Below are positions 1 through 8,709 of a stretch of DNA of 64,000 nt, piece by piece. Source of the stretch: Flectobacillus sp. BAB-3569 (GTDB lineage: Bacteria; Bacteroidota; Bacteroidia; Cytophagales; Spirosomataceae); contig NZ_NJFZ01000015.1 in assembly GCF_002270355.1 (NCBI RefSeq), forward strand, positions 124,001 to 188,000, written 5' to 3'. The position numbers and the translations under genes were made by a program. The notes under the pieces were generated by a model, which was given only the letters and a program-made list of their open reading frames with translations, made no database searches and was not told the origin of the DNA. The stretch's first letter is position 1. Each line of letters starts with the position of its first letter.

Positions 1-60
1 GGTGGTTGAGTGGTTGAGTGATTATTTTAAAAATAACTCAATCACTCAACTGCTCAATCA
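1..60. repeat. Short inverted repeat at window edge
   Basis: GTTGAGTGATT (13-23) is complementary to AATCACTCAAC (40-50), with an A/T-rich loop between. It lies just beyond the stop codon of the EamA gene. No U-run follows on the minus strand, so a terminator role is doubtful. The TCA/TGA-rich wording recurs in many gaps of this window. Confidence 0.45.
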
Positions 61-89
61 TAACTCACTAAATCATAGCTAAGTCTATC

Positions 90-986
90 TTAGTTTTTCC
101 TTCCAAACAATGCCAATACACCAATCGTCAGCATAATCATGAAGCTTCCGAGCATATCTATTTTACCAAATGGAGTGTTTAACCAGAAAATAGCCATTGC
201 TGTAGACGAAAGTGGCTCTGCGCAGGCAAGCAAACTACTGGTTTGTGCGCCAACTATTGTCACTGCTTTCAAAAAAGCATAAAATGCTGCCAAACTCCCT
301 AATAGCAAAATAAAACCAGTGTAGGCAAAAGATTGCGAATCCCAAGTTCCTGATACCTTCCAAGGCGCAAATACACAACTAAAAATAACACCTCCAACAA
401 ACATAGCCCAACCAATTACGGTAGTCACTTCGTAGCGGTTCATCAAGCCGACTGGTAATAAACTATAAACCGCCAAAGCAACTGCGGAGGCAATTCCCCA
501 AAGAAGACCTTCAGTAGAGATGGCTAAACTGCCAAATCTGCCGTGTGTAACCAATAAAAATGTACCTGAAAGTGCTAAGATAATCGCCACAAATTCGATG
601 AAATTGGGTAATCTTCTTTGTTTAAAAGCCATGTAAATCGCTATAAAGACAGGTCCCATATATTGTAAAACGGTAGCTGTGGCAGCATTCGACTTATGAA
701 TTGCTTCAAAATACGTGTATTGCACTGCCACCATTCCGAGCACACTAAATGCCAGAAGCAATAGGGTATCGCGTTTATTACTCCATATTTTCCATAAATC
801 TAAGCCACGAAAAAGGGCAATCATCAATAAAATACTACCCGCTACCAACAAACGTAGCGTTACGAGCCAACCAGGATTGATACCTCGTTGACTAAATAAA
901 AACTGTCCAAATGTTCCTGAAACGCCCCATGTAATGACGGCAAAAATGGCTAATCCAAATCCTGCGATTCTTTGCTGACTATTCAT
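90..986 (-). CDS. EamA/DMT-family membrane transporter
   Basis: A 298-residue integral inner-membrane protein of the drug/metabolite transporter superfamily. It has about ten hydrophobic helices in two homologous EamA halves, the usual length and layout for this family; such proteins export or import small metabolites, and the substrate cannot be read from sequence. The ATG at 986 is preferred (protein begins MNSQQRIAGFG, then the first helix). An in-frame TTG at 1010 would add eight residues not expected in the family. It is followed downstream only by the window edge, and the next gene upstream is another permease on the same strand, 329 bp away, so the two need not be co-transcribed. Confidence 0.85.
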   Translation of the reverse strand: MNSQQRIAGFGLAIFAVITWGVSGTFGQFLFSQRGINPGWLVTLRLLVAGSILLMIALFRGLDLWKIWSNKRDTLLLLAFSVLGMVAVQYTYFEAIHKSNAATATVLQYMGPVFIAIYMAFKQRRLPNFIEFVAIILALSGTFLLVTHGRFGSLAISTEGLLWGIASAVALAVYSLLPVGLMNRYEVTTVIGWAMFVGGVIFSCVFAPWKVSGTWDSQSFAYTGFILLLGSLAAFYAFLKAVTIVGAQTSSLLACAEPLSSTAMAIFWLNTPFGKIDMLGSFMIMLTIGVLALFGRKN

Positions 987-1315
987 AATGTAAGATTTGT
1001 CTGTTGACAAAAGTATTTTGAGGTCGCAAAATTAGAGTTATCTAGTGGTTTATACTTAATAGCTTTAGAAAAATCCAAAAACAAACTCTAATAGTAATAT
1101 TTCAAGTTGAAATTAGTGATAAAATCACTTAAACGTCTGTTTTTCAGGAAGATAATTTAAGGAGTAGGGTGGATTTCTGATTACTGGACAAAATTGAAGT
1201 TCCTAGTTCAAGACTTAGTCTTGTACTTACTTTTTTAAACAGTTTTAAACTGTTTTCAAAATTCAGTGAAAAAGGACAAAGGACAACTCCTCACTCAAAA
1301 CTCCCAATTCAACAC
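987..1315. other. Gene-free gap with repeat fragments
   Basis: A 329-bp gap between the two permease genes. It contains a TIR-like fragment of the MITE-like family (GATTACTGGACAAAAT near 1179-1194), the hairpin repeat at 1201-1262, and a TCA-rich simple stretch (about 1283-1320). No open reading frame with coding character was found. Confidence 0.5.
1201..1262. repeat. Dispersed hairpin repeat (CTAGTTCAAGAC family)
   Basis: The copy reads TAGTTCAAGACTTAGTCTTG and ends in a palindrome built from AAACAGTTT and AAACTGTTT. A near-identical copy lies at 26819-26886, and related hairpins sit at 34117-34356 and 63651-63679. It is non-coding and lies between genes. Confidence 0.6.
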
Positions 1316-2251
1316 TCATCTCAGTCCCATGCCGAGTACCAAGCCCCACATCAATACAAAGCTGATAATCATCGAAATGTTGACTAAAAGCCCAGCAATT
1401 TTGGAATCATATCCAAGTTCATCAGCAAATGGGAGTAGTGTCATCCCTACTGGCAGAATCATGCAGATTAATACAATGCTTCTGTAGAGTGGTTCAAAAG
1501 GAAGATTGTAATATAGAAAAAAGCCTAGTGTTAAACCAACAGCATAACGGATAACCAATACACTTGCGATTTTTTTGAAGATTTCTGGTTTTAATTCAAT
1601 ACTCAAATAAATACCCATTATGAGTAATACAAGTACCTTATTTCCTTTTGCCAAAATATCAATAATATTGACCAATACCTCTGGTAATTCAATTTTAGTT
1701 AAGTTAACAAACAAGCCTAGTAACATCGCTTGAAAGGGTAGGAGGGTAAAGATTTTGAGAAATGCCTTTTTGAGTTTCTCTCTTTTTCTTACCACTTGAG
1801 CCTCATTGGTTTCTGCAAAAATGACGCCTGTTCCATATACCATACAGAAAACCACAATAGAGTTTCCCATATCAAATAGCGCAGCAAAGACCATCCCTGC
1901 GGGGCCCCAAATACCTTCTATCAATGGAAAAGCAAATAACCCTAAGTTAAATCCACCACTTGCCATGGTCAATAAACCACGAAGTCGTTTGGTTTGACTT
2001 TTAAAAAACAAGCCTGCAATCGTCATCGAAATAGCACTGAAACTGATACAGAAAACAGGAAGCAATAATAAATCTGCCTCGATTTTTACTCGCATAATAG
2101 TCACGAAAACCAGCGCAGGAAAGGTGGTATGTACCAGAAGTTTTGTGATAATTTTACCTTCTTTCTCAGAAATAATGCCTTTATATTTGAGGAAGAAGCC
2201 AAGCCCGATAATAGATAAAGCAGTTATAAAAACAGCATTAGTAGGATTCAT
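1316..2251 (-). CDS. AEC-family (auxin efflux carrier) permease
   Basis: A 311-residue membrane protein starting at an ATG. The pattern of about ten hydrophobic segments, with a central charged cytoplasmic loop around residues 145-165 (rich in Lys/Arg/Glu), fits the AEC/Mem_trans family, which in bacteria carries organic acids or related anions. Length is typical (about 300-320). The substrate is unknown, and no enzyme gene adjoins it that would suggest one. It diverges from the dehydrogenase gene at 2507 with a 255-bp gap containing a probable -7 promoter element for the latter. Confidence 0.82.
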   Translation of the reverse strand: MNPTNAVFITALSIIGLGFFLKYKGIISEKEGKIITKLLVHTTFPALVFVTIMRVKIEADLLLLPVFCISFSAISMTIAGLFFKSQTKRLRGLLTMASGGFNLGLFAFPLIEGIWGPAGMVFAALFDMGNSIVVFCMVYGTGVIFAETNEAQVVRKREKLKKAFLKIFTLLPFQAMLLGLFVNLTKIELPEVLVNIIDILAKGNKVLVLLIMGIYLSIELKPEIFKKIASVLVIRYAVGLTLGFFLYYNLPFEPLYRSIVLICMILPVGMTLLPFADELGYDSKIAGLLVNISMIISFVLMWGLVLGMGLR

Positions 2252-2450
2252 TGCGGAGGGGATATATGTCTTTTATGCTAAAAAGACGCAAAAGTAAGGG
2301 ATTTACTGGTAAAATTGTACCTCAAGGCATCTCTAGGTTGAGCATCATGGACATTTTTAGAAAACTGGTACAAATTGCCTTGAATAGGAAACACTTTTTC
2401 CAAAAACAAATTTAACAAGCTCTTAATGCGAAAGCTATCTTGAAATTATG

Positions 2451-2458
2451 TAATTTTG
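2451..2458 (+). promoter_or_regulatory. Candidate -7 promoter element (TAATTTTG)
   Basis: TAATTTTG matches the Bacteroidota housekeeping -7 consensus TAnnTTTG and lies 49 bp before the carboxynorspermidine dehydrogenase start. The same TAATTTTGC occurs before the decarboxylase gene of the same pathway at 24642. No clear TTTG -33 element was seen. Confidence 0.45.
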
Positions 2459-2506
2459 CGCCAATATTTTCATTCATAACTCAATCATTTACATTTACAT
2501 TAAGGA

Positions 2507-3721
2507 ATGGGCAAGAAAGTTTTAATCATTGGTGCTGGTGGTGTAGGAAATGTGGTAGCGAAAAAATGTGCCATGAATCCCGACGTGTTTTCGGAGGTCG
2601 TATTGGCGAGCCGTACCAAGAGTAAATGCGATGCCATCGCAGAAGAATGTGCTAAAATAGGTTTGCCAACACCTGTACAAACTGCACAAGTAGACGCTGA
2701 TAACGTACCAGAATTGGTTGCACTTATCAACGAAGTGAAACCTTGGATGGTTATCAACGTGGCATTGCCATACCAAGATTTGACCATTATGGATGCTTGT
2801 CTTGAAACAGGCGTACACTATATGGATACTGCTAACTATGAGCCAAAAGACGTAGCTAAGTTTGAATACTCTTGGCAATGGGCTTATAAAGAGCGTTTCG
2901 AACAAGCTGGTTTGATGGCTTTGTTGGGTTGTGGTTTCGACCCAGGTGTAACACAAGTGTACACGGCTTATGCCAACAAGCATCATTTCGACGAAATGCA
3001 CTACTTGGATATCATCGACTGTAATGCTGGTGACCACGGTAAAGCATTTGCTACTAACTTCAACCCTGAGATTAACATCCGTGAGATTACTCAAAACGGT
3101 CGTTATTGGGAAAATGGAGAATGGGTAGAGATTCCACCAATGTCAATTCACAAGGCAATTGATTATCCTGGTATCGGTCCAAAAGAATCGTATGTATTGT
3201 ACCATGAAGAGTTGGAATCTTTGGTGAAAAACTTCCCAACGATTAAACGTGCTCGTTTCTGGATGACTTTCGGTCAACAATATTTGACTCACTTAAACGT
3301 ACTTCAAAATGTAGGTATGACTTCAATCGAGCCAATCAAATTTAAAGGTATTGATATTGTACCTTTAGAGTTCTTGAAAGCGGTATTGCCAGAGCCTGGC
3401 ACTTTAGGAGAAAACTATACAGGAGAAACTTCTATCGGTTGCCAAATCAAAGGTATCAAAGATGGTAAAGATAGAACTTACTATGTTTGGAACAATTGTA
3501 AGCACCAAGACTGCTGGAGCGAAGTTCAAGCTCAAGGAGTAAGTTATACAACAGGTGTACCTGCTATGCTTGGCGCTATGATGATGATTACAGGCGAATG
3601 GTTCAAACCAGGCGTTTGGAACTGCGAGGAAATGAATCCAGATCCATTTATGGCTATGTTGAACGTTCACGGTTTACCTTGGAACGAATTGGTTGACATC
3701 GAGCTTCCACACGAATATTAG
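2507..3721 (+). CDS. Carboxynorspermidine dehydrogenase (saccharopine dehydrogenase family)
   Basis: A 404-residue cytoplasmic oxidoreductase. The N-terminus carries a Rossmann nucleotide-binding loop (GAGGVGNVV, residues 9-17), followed by the saccharopine-dehydrogenase-like fold; full length is normal for CANSDH/CASDH enzymes. These reductively condense aspartate semialdehyde with a diamine to give carboxynorspermidine or carboxyspermidine in the alternative polyamine route. The assignment over a lysine-pathway saccharopine dehydrogenase rests on family resemblance and on the partner decarboxylase (nspC) at 24760-25893, although the two are 21 kb apart and not an operon. The ATG at 2507 is the only plausible start. 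A strong terminator follows directly at 3731. Single-gene transcription unit. Confidence 0.85.
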   Translation: MGKKVLIIGAGGVGNVVAKKCAMNPDVFSEVVLASRTKSKCDAIAEECAKIGLPTPVQTAQVDADNVPELVALINEVKPWMVINVALPYQDLTIMDACLETGVHYMDTANYEPKDVAKFEYSWQWAYKERFEQAGLMALLGCGFDPGVTQVYTAYANKHHFDEMHYLDIIDCNAGDHGKAFATNFNPEINIREITQNGRYWENGEWVEIPPMSIHKAIDYPGIGPKESYVLYHEELESLVKNFPTIKRARFWMTFGQQYLTHLNVLQNVGMTSIEPIKFKGIDIVPLEFLKAVLPEPGTLGENYTGETSIGCQIKGIKDGKDRTYYVWNNCKHQDCWSEVQAQGVSYTTGVPAMLGAMMMITGEWFKPGVWNCEEMNPDPFMAMLNVHGLPWNELVDIELPHEY

Positions 3722-3730
3722 GAATTAAAA

Positions 3731-3766
3731 AATCCCTTCAGCTTCAAAACTGAAGGGATTTTTTTT
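3731..3766 (+). terminator. Rho-independent terminator after CANSDH gene
   Basis: AATCCCTTCAG pairs with CTGAAGGGATT around a 7-nt loop and is followed by a run of Ts. It begins 10 bp after the stop codon. Confidence 0.88.
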
Positions 3767-3831
3767 CAATTTGAAAATTTGAAAATGTGCTTATTTGAAA
3801 ATGGTTTTGATAATCAATGGCATTAAAAATA

Positions 3832-3945
3832 TTTTGCTTTCAGCCCTAGGTATTTGGCAAAAATATATCTATAATTACTAAAAACAATTTAACACTCTTT
3901 GCCTTGTGCCTGTTGCCTTGTTCCTAAATAAGATTTGACCAATTG
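3832..3945 (+). repeat. MITE-like family, partial copy A1
   Basis: Carries the conserved interior of the ~170-bp dispersed element: a GCTTTCAG block, a GGCAAAAATATATCT block, then CACTCTTTGCCTTGTGCC and TGTTGCCTTG. The left end is eroded. It is followed by a separate shared segment at 3951-4010. Confidence 0.6.
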
Positions 3946-3950
3946 AAGAT

Positions 3951-4010
3951 GTAAAAACTTGATAATTAAAATTTTACATTCACAATTCATCACTCACAAT
4001 TCATCACTCA
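3951..4010 (+). repeat. Dispersed 60-bp repeat F, copy 1
   Basis: The stretch containing TTGAAGATGTAA and TTGATAATTAAAATTT and ending in TCA-rich sequence is nearly repeated at 26937-26996. Its function is unknown. It lies beyond the stop of the GNAT-like gene. Confidence 0.5.
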
Positions 4011-4016
4011 TAATTA

Positions 4017-5143
4017 CTAAAGAATGGCTTTTTGGAAAATTCTATACTTTTTATAAACCTCCCCATTTAACTTTTCAGCCTCCCCGCGCATGGTATGATT
4101 TGTTTCCAAAACCAAATGCGTATCCATAAATTCCATCTTCCGTTTTTGCGCAGCTTTTATCATACTCACACCCAAAAGTGTGGTTAGTCCCAAACCTCTG
4201 TAGTTCGGTTTTACAGCACCTAACAACAAATCCAATTGCTTATTTTTACGGGCATCCAAAAGAATGTGAATAAATCCAAAAGGAAATAATCTGCCACGAG
4301 CTTTTTTCAAACCTTTACTCATGTCTGGTAAGCCTACGACAAAGGCGATGGGCTCGTTGTTTTCGTTAACAATAATTTTAACGAAATCAGGGTCGAGGAT
4401 TGGGAGATACGATTTGGCAATTTTTTGCATTTCGGCTTCCGAAAGCGGCACAAAGCCCAGCAAGTCTTTATAGGTTTCGTTTACCAACCGAAATATTGGC
4501 ACTACATAAGGTTTTAGTTCTTTTTTGGAAGTAAAATTAAGGAGCTTTATTTTGGGGTTACGTTGTGCTCTATCGAAAATTCTCTGATAAAATAGAGGTA
4601 TTTCAGCAGGAATATCAATTTTATAAACCACACAATCTGTCAATTTATTGAAACCCAATTTTTCCAAAAATTGAGGCAAATAAGGTGGGTTAGTAGCGGT
4701 GGCTATGACGGGTAAATACTCAAAACCTTCTATCTGAAAACCCTGAGGGTCTTTTTCTGAAAAGCCAAAAGGACCTACTAAGGTTTCCATTTGCTGAGCT
4801 TTAGCCCAACTTTGAACAGCATCAATGAGCAGTTTTATCACTTCGATATTTTCAATACTATCCAAATGAAAAAAACGAGCCTCTTTAATCTGTTGAAGTT
4901 CGTTGTATTCGCGATGAATAATACCCATGATTTTGCCGACAGGTTGATTATTGATATAAGCCAAAAACAAAATGGTATCAGCCACTTCGTAGGCAGGATT
5001 TTTTTGTGATCAAAGAAAATCCATTCGTCTGCATAGATAGGAGGAACCCAATTGGGGCGATTCTCATGTAGCTTTTCAGAAAGATAGACGAATGTCTTGA
5101 GTTCGCTTGGACTTATAACTTCTTTGATAACAATACTTTGCAT
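4017..5143 (-). CDS. GNAT-like N-acetyltransferase, interrupted by a one-base frameshift
   Basis: The reading frame opens at the ATG at 5143 (MQSIVIKEVISPSEL...) and runs to about residue 46. It is then carried on in another frame as ...NPAYEVADTILFLAYINNQPVGK through to 4017. Adding one A to the A7 run (4999-5005 as T7 on the plus strand) restores a continuous 375-residue protein. The C-terminal part has a GNAT-like acetyl-CoA loop (RGLGLTTLL) and a late helix-rich segment. This length matches an uncharacterised Bacteroidota family of acetyltransferase-like proteins. The second ORF alone (4017-4985) is 322 residues. The break may be a sequencing error, a true mutation, or slippage at the A-run. 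Substrate unknown. Confidence 0.72.
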
Positions 5144-5251
5144 GCGTGAGTTAGGTAATATAGAAATACTTAAATGTTACTTTTTTGTTAAAAATCAATA
5201 AAAAAATCATTTTCCCAATATTTAAGAGATGATACTTATCTCTTTTTACAT

Positions 5252-5296
5252 AAAAAATCCTCATGTTATGACATCAAATCCAATCACAACATGAGG
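5252..5296 (-). terminator. Terminator after the beta-helix gene
   Basis: Read on the minus strand, CCTCATGTTGTG pairs with CATAACATGAGG and is followed by TTTTTT. It lies 27-71 bp beyond the stop of the 872-residue protein gene. Confidence 0.8.
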
Positions 5297-5322
5297 AAAA
5301 GTGGGTCTATTTACCCAAATTA

Positions 5323-7941
5323 TCAACCTCCCGGAGGAATTAATTCAAATGCTCCAATATCATGTGTACTGCCGTAAGGTCTTGCATTATTATCTCTGTC
5401 AAAAGAGATACCCCAATTTAGAAGGTTTTCACCTGTATTGACCAGCGGTGAACCAACAATAGGATAGTAGTTACCATTACTTGGGTTGTTGAGTTGTGCT
5501 TGACTTATATCCAAGGTTTTGAAGTTATTACGCTCGTTGACAATCACAGGGCTGCCCAATTTAACGATATATTTTCCAGTGGCTGGATTAGCAATCAAAT
5601 TATTGACTACCTCGTGGGTATGTATCAAACTGTATAATTTAATAGCATCGCTGGTAGAACCAATGATTGAATTATTGGCTATTCTTAAATAGGTATTAGG
5701 GATAGAACAAGAACGAGAGTCTGCAAAAATGCCATTGTAACCCGAATTGACTATGACATTATTGAATACAGATTGGTTACCCAAAAATCCTACCATAATA
5801 ATACCTGTTCCTCTGGCATTCACGACTTTATTGTTATAGCATAGTCCACCAGAACCTCCGCCTATCTGTATACCATTAGCCTGATAAACATCAAATGGAC
5901 TAATACCTGTGTCTATCATAGTATTGTCATGCACCAAAGCATCCACAGAACAACCAAATTGTATGCCTTCACATCCAATTCTTTCTAACTGATTGTTGTA
6001 CACCTGAAGTCCATATATATTGTGGGGAGGAACCACTTTGCTTACACCATTACAGTTGATTGTCATCCCACCCGCAGCAAACGAATTACCAATATACAAG
6101 CCTTCACCCGGAACATCATGGATATAATTATCATGAATTTTGACATTATACATGGTGAAGTTACCCCGCCATGTGGTCGAATCGCAACTTGGGTCAGTTT
6201 TGGCCATAATACCCGCAAAACCAGTATTAGAAATTTCTACTCTTTCAATTTCGCAATCACTGCTTTTACCACCAACTGTGATACCCATGCCTCCAGAGCC
6301 TGTTTGGGCTACTTTTAGTCCATAATAAACATTTGGGTCGCCCGTGCCAGTTACTTTAAAATAGCGACAATTGTCAAAATTTAATCCATTTTGATTTCTG
6401 GTAGTATTTTGAAAAATAACCTGACCGCCAAGGTTTCTGTAAATAATTGGTTCGCTAGGACTACCATTTAAACCAATAAATTTGAGACCAGTGTATGTTC
6501 CTGCCTGAATACATACGGTATTGCCAGGCCCTGCACTTAAATTTAATGCCGAATAGTCACCACTTTGAATAACGGTATAATCGCATGAGCTTGGTACATA
6601 AGTAGCCACCGCCGATGCCGATTCAAAACAGCCAATATCAAAGTCCCCACCATTCGGTCGAGGCTGGTCAGTGATATCAGTTGTAATGCCCCAAGCGCTT
6701 AAGTTTTCACCTTTATTGATCACTGGCGCTTGACTGAGTGGACGGTAATTTTCAGCAGCAGTATTTTCATAAAATGAAGCATCCACTACACCATTGAGGT
6801 AATTTTTGCGAGCATTTATTCTTACAGAGGAGGAAAGCGGAGAGATGAATTTTCCTACTCCTGAGTTTAACATAATATTATTGACAATCTCATAATTATG
6901 GATTGAGCTATACAGTTTCAAGGCCTCTGTTTGAGGCGAAATAATCGTATTTTGAGCAATTCGCAAATACGTGTCAGGTATTGAGCCGGGGCGTGAGTCT
7001 GAGAAAATAGCATTGCCTTTTGGTCTGACAATAAGGTTGTTATAAATCATTTGGTTACCTAAGAAACCAAACATTACAATGGCAGCTCCTTCCGCGTCCA
7101 AAATCGTGTTATTGTAAAAATTACCTCCAGCACCACCGTTCATGGCTACGGCATTGTTGAGAGTGGTTGAGCCCGGCACTTTTCCACAATTTTTAATCAT
7201 ATTATGGTGTACCTGTGCGTCGGGCGAGTTGGCATATTGGATGCCTTTACTACCTGTACGTTCAAAGAGGTTATTGTAGATTTCAAGACCTACAATGAGG
7301 TGAGTAAACTTAGAGATACTTACGCCATTACAATTTATCGTTTTGGGCGTGCCATAAGAAGGCTCACCAACTGCAATACCTTCTCCAACTACATCATGTA
7401 CATAATTATCATGTATTTTGATAGCATTCATAGTATAATAATCTCTCCATGTGGTGCTATCGCATGCTAGCTCAGTACGCGCAACAATACCCGCACCTTG
7501 AACATTTTGAATCTCAACTTTTTCTACTTCAATATTGCTACTTTTATCTGCAATACTGACGCCTCTACTATTATTTCCAGTACCTGCAACTTTAAATCCA
7601 TAGTTAGCACTGGCGTCACCAGTTCCTGATAGCTTAATAAATTTACTCTTTGAGAAGTTGATAGCTACGGCATTGGTTGTATTCTGAATGACTACTTGCC
7701 CACCGCAATTTTTAATAAGGATGGGTTGGCTAGCTGATCCTTGAAAGCTATTAAATGATAGGTTTGTATAAGTGCCAGCTTGGACGCAAATAGTTTGCCC
7801 GGGTTGAGCATTGAAATTACTTGGACTGTAAGCCCCGCTCTTGGTAATCGTAAAATTACATCCACAGGATTGAGCATATACGGAAAGCGAAGATAGCCAG
7901 CTACAGAGTATAGCCAGCAAACCAATAAATAGTGTTTTCAT
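5323..7941 (-). CDS. Secreted right-handed parallel beta-helix protein with internal duplication
   Basis: An 872-residue protein with a Sec signal peptide (about residues 1-23, cleavage after YAQ). The mature part is two homologous ~420-residue units. Each opens with a Cys-containing ITKSG/VIQSG block and ICVQAGTY/VCIQAGTY, and contains short beta-helix coils such as IKIHDNYVHDV and LEIYNNLFERTG. Each ends in a PRPNGGDFDIGCFE / ARPYGSTHDIGAFE motif. These are the marks of pectate-lyase-like beta-helix proteins that bind or cut polysaccharide. No catalytic residues can be assigned with confidence, and there is no obvious T9SS C-terminal sorting domain. The proximity to the pectin/uronate region is suggestive only. 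Own terminator downstream. Confidence 0.8.
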   Translation of the reverse strand: MKTLFIGLLAILCSWLSSLSVYAQSCGCNFTITKSGAYSPSNFNAQPGQTICVQAGTYTNLSFNSFQGSASQPILIKNCGGQVVIQNTTNAVAINFSKSKFIKLSGTGDASANYGFKVAGTGNNSRGVSIADKSSNIEVEKVEIQNVQGAGIVARTELACDSTTWRDYYTMNAIKIHDNYVHDVVGEGIAVGEPSYGTPKTINCNGVSISKFTHLIVGLEIYNNLFERTGSKGIQYANSPDAQVHHNMIKNCGKVPGSTTLNNAVAMNGGAGGNFYNNTILDAEGAAIVMFGFLGNQMIYNNLIVRPKGNAIFSDSRPGSIPDTYLRIAQNTIISPQTEALKLYSSIHNYEIVNNIMLNSGVGKFISPLSSSVRINARKNYLNGVVDASFYENTAAENYRPLSQAPVINKGENLSAWGITTDITDQPRPNGGDFDIGCFESASAVATYVPSSCDYTVIQSGDYSALNLSAGPGNTVCIQAGTYTGLKFIGLNGSPSEPIIYRNLGGQVIFQNTTRNQNGLNFDNCRYFKVTGTGDPNVYYGLKVAQTGSGGMGITVGGKSSDCEIERVEISNTGFAGIMAKTDPSCDSTTWRGNFTMYNVKIHDNYIHDVPGEGLYIGNSFAAGGMTINCNGVSKVVPPHNIYGLQVYNNQLERIGCEGIQFGCSVDALVHDNTMIDTGISPFDVYQANGIQIGGGSGGLCYNNKVVNARGTGIIMVGFLGNQSVFNNVIVNSGYNGIFADSRSCSIPNTYLRIANNSIIGSTSDAIKLYSLIHTHEVVNNLIANPATGKYIVKLGSPVIVNERNNFKTLDISQAQLNNPSNGNYYPIVGSPLVNTGENLLNWGISFDRDNNARPYGSTHDIGAFELIPPGG

Positions 7942-8011
7942 TAGGTATGCTATTGATAATTATGAGTTTATCAAAGTTACTTGATTTTTGGAAAAGTGTT
8001 GACTAAAAACT

Positions 8012-8042
8012 AAAAAAGCCATGCTTTTGGTGGCATGGCTTG
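8012..8042 (-). terminator. Terminator after the NTF2-like gene
   Basis: On the minus strand AAGCCATGC pairs with GCATGGCTT around a CACCAAAA loop, followed by a T-run. It begins 23 bp past the stop codon at 8065. Confidence 0.82.
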
Positions 8043-8064
8043 ATATTCTATGGACGAGTATTTT

Positions 8065-8499
8065 TTAATTCAAATTTTTTACTGCTTGTCGAGCAAGTAA
8101 TTTCCAACCTCCTTTTTCCTTACTCCAAACCGTCAATATAAATAATTTCACTGTTCCAGGTTTACCACCATCTAGGGTTTCAGCCGCTAAACTATGACGA
8201 ACGATAGCTGTTTTGCCATGAATACTAATCGTTTGGTCTGTCAATTGAATCGATTTGAAATCTGATTTGCCACTTACCAAAGCTTCTACGAACTGCGCTT
8301 TGTTTTCGATTTTACCCCCCGAATGTCCATACGATAAATCCTCTGTAGCAATACTTTCGAGAGTTTCTTTGCTTGGGTCAATCATTGCTAAACGTAATTT
8401 CTCAACAGACTCAGCTACTGCTTTTTCATCTTTTGACTGTGCGATGCTTCCCAAAGTTGCCATAACTAATAATAGAAGTGTGATGCTTAATTTTTTCAT
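8065..8499 (-). CDS. Secreted NTF2-like (DUF4440-type) protein
   Basis: A 144-residue protein with a clear signal peptide (MKKLSITLLLLVMATLGSIAQ) followed by a SnoaL/NTF2-like alpha+beta fold. It has the characteristic helix-rich start (KAVAESVEKLRLAMID), a LSYGHSGG segment and a final ILTVWSKEKGGWKLLARQAV strand pair. Such domains bind small ligands or act in ligand conversion; no function is assignable here. Start is ATG at 8499. It is a single-gene unit with its own terminator, between the beta-helix gene and the LacI regulator gene. Confidence 0.78.
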   Translation of the reverse strand: MKKLSITLLLLVMATLGSIAQSKDEKAVAESVEKLRLAMIDPSKETLESIATEDLSYGHSGGKIENKAQFVEALVSGKSDFKSIQLTDQTISIHGKTAIVRHSLAAETLDGGKPGTVKLFILTVWSKEKGGWKLLARQAVKNLN

Positions 8500-8643
8500 G
8501 ATGTTTAGATAAAATGGGCTTTGACAGCCTATGAAGGTAAATACTCGTTTCTAATTATTACTCAACGAAGAAAGAGGAGGATTCTTTTTTTCTACTTTAT
8601 CAAATGGAAAAATAAATAGAAATACCAAGTTATGAACAAAATT

Positions 8644-8691
8644 AAAAGGGACAAAAGCATTACCGATGAGGTGTTTTGCTTTTGTCCCTTT
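8644..8691 (-). terminator. Terminator after the LacI-type regulator gene
   Basis: A long stem: AAAGGGACAAAAGCA and TGCTTTTGTCCCTTT pair around a ~17-nt loop. Read on the minus strand, a short U-run (TTTTAAT) follows. It begins 19 bp beyond the stop at 8710. Confidence 0.82.
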
Positions 8692-8709
8692 CAAGTCAAT
8701 ATTGGGCTA

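Noticed and set aside
2507-3721. Lysine-pathway saccharopine dehydrogenase
   Set aside because: Length and motifs fit CANSDH better, and the partner decarboxylase nspC is in the window.
5000-5010. Programmed -1 frameshift at the A7 run of the GNAT-like gene
   Set aside because: The in-frame reading is CAC AAA AAA A, lacking the first X of an X-XXY-YYZ slippery site, and four other sites show the same loss without such a motif.
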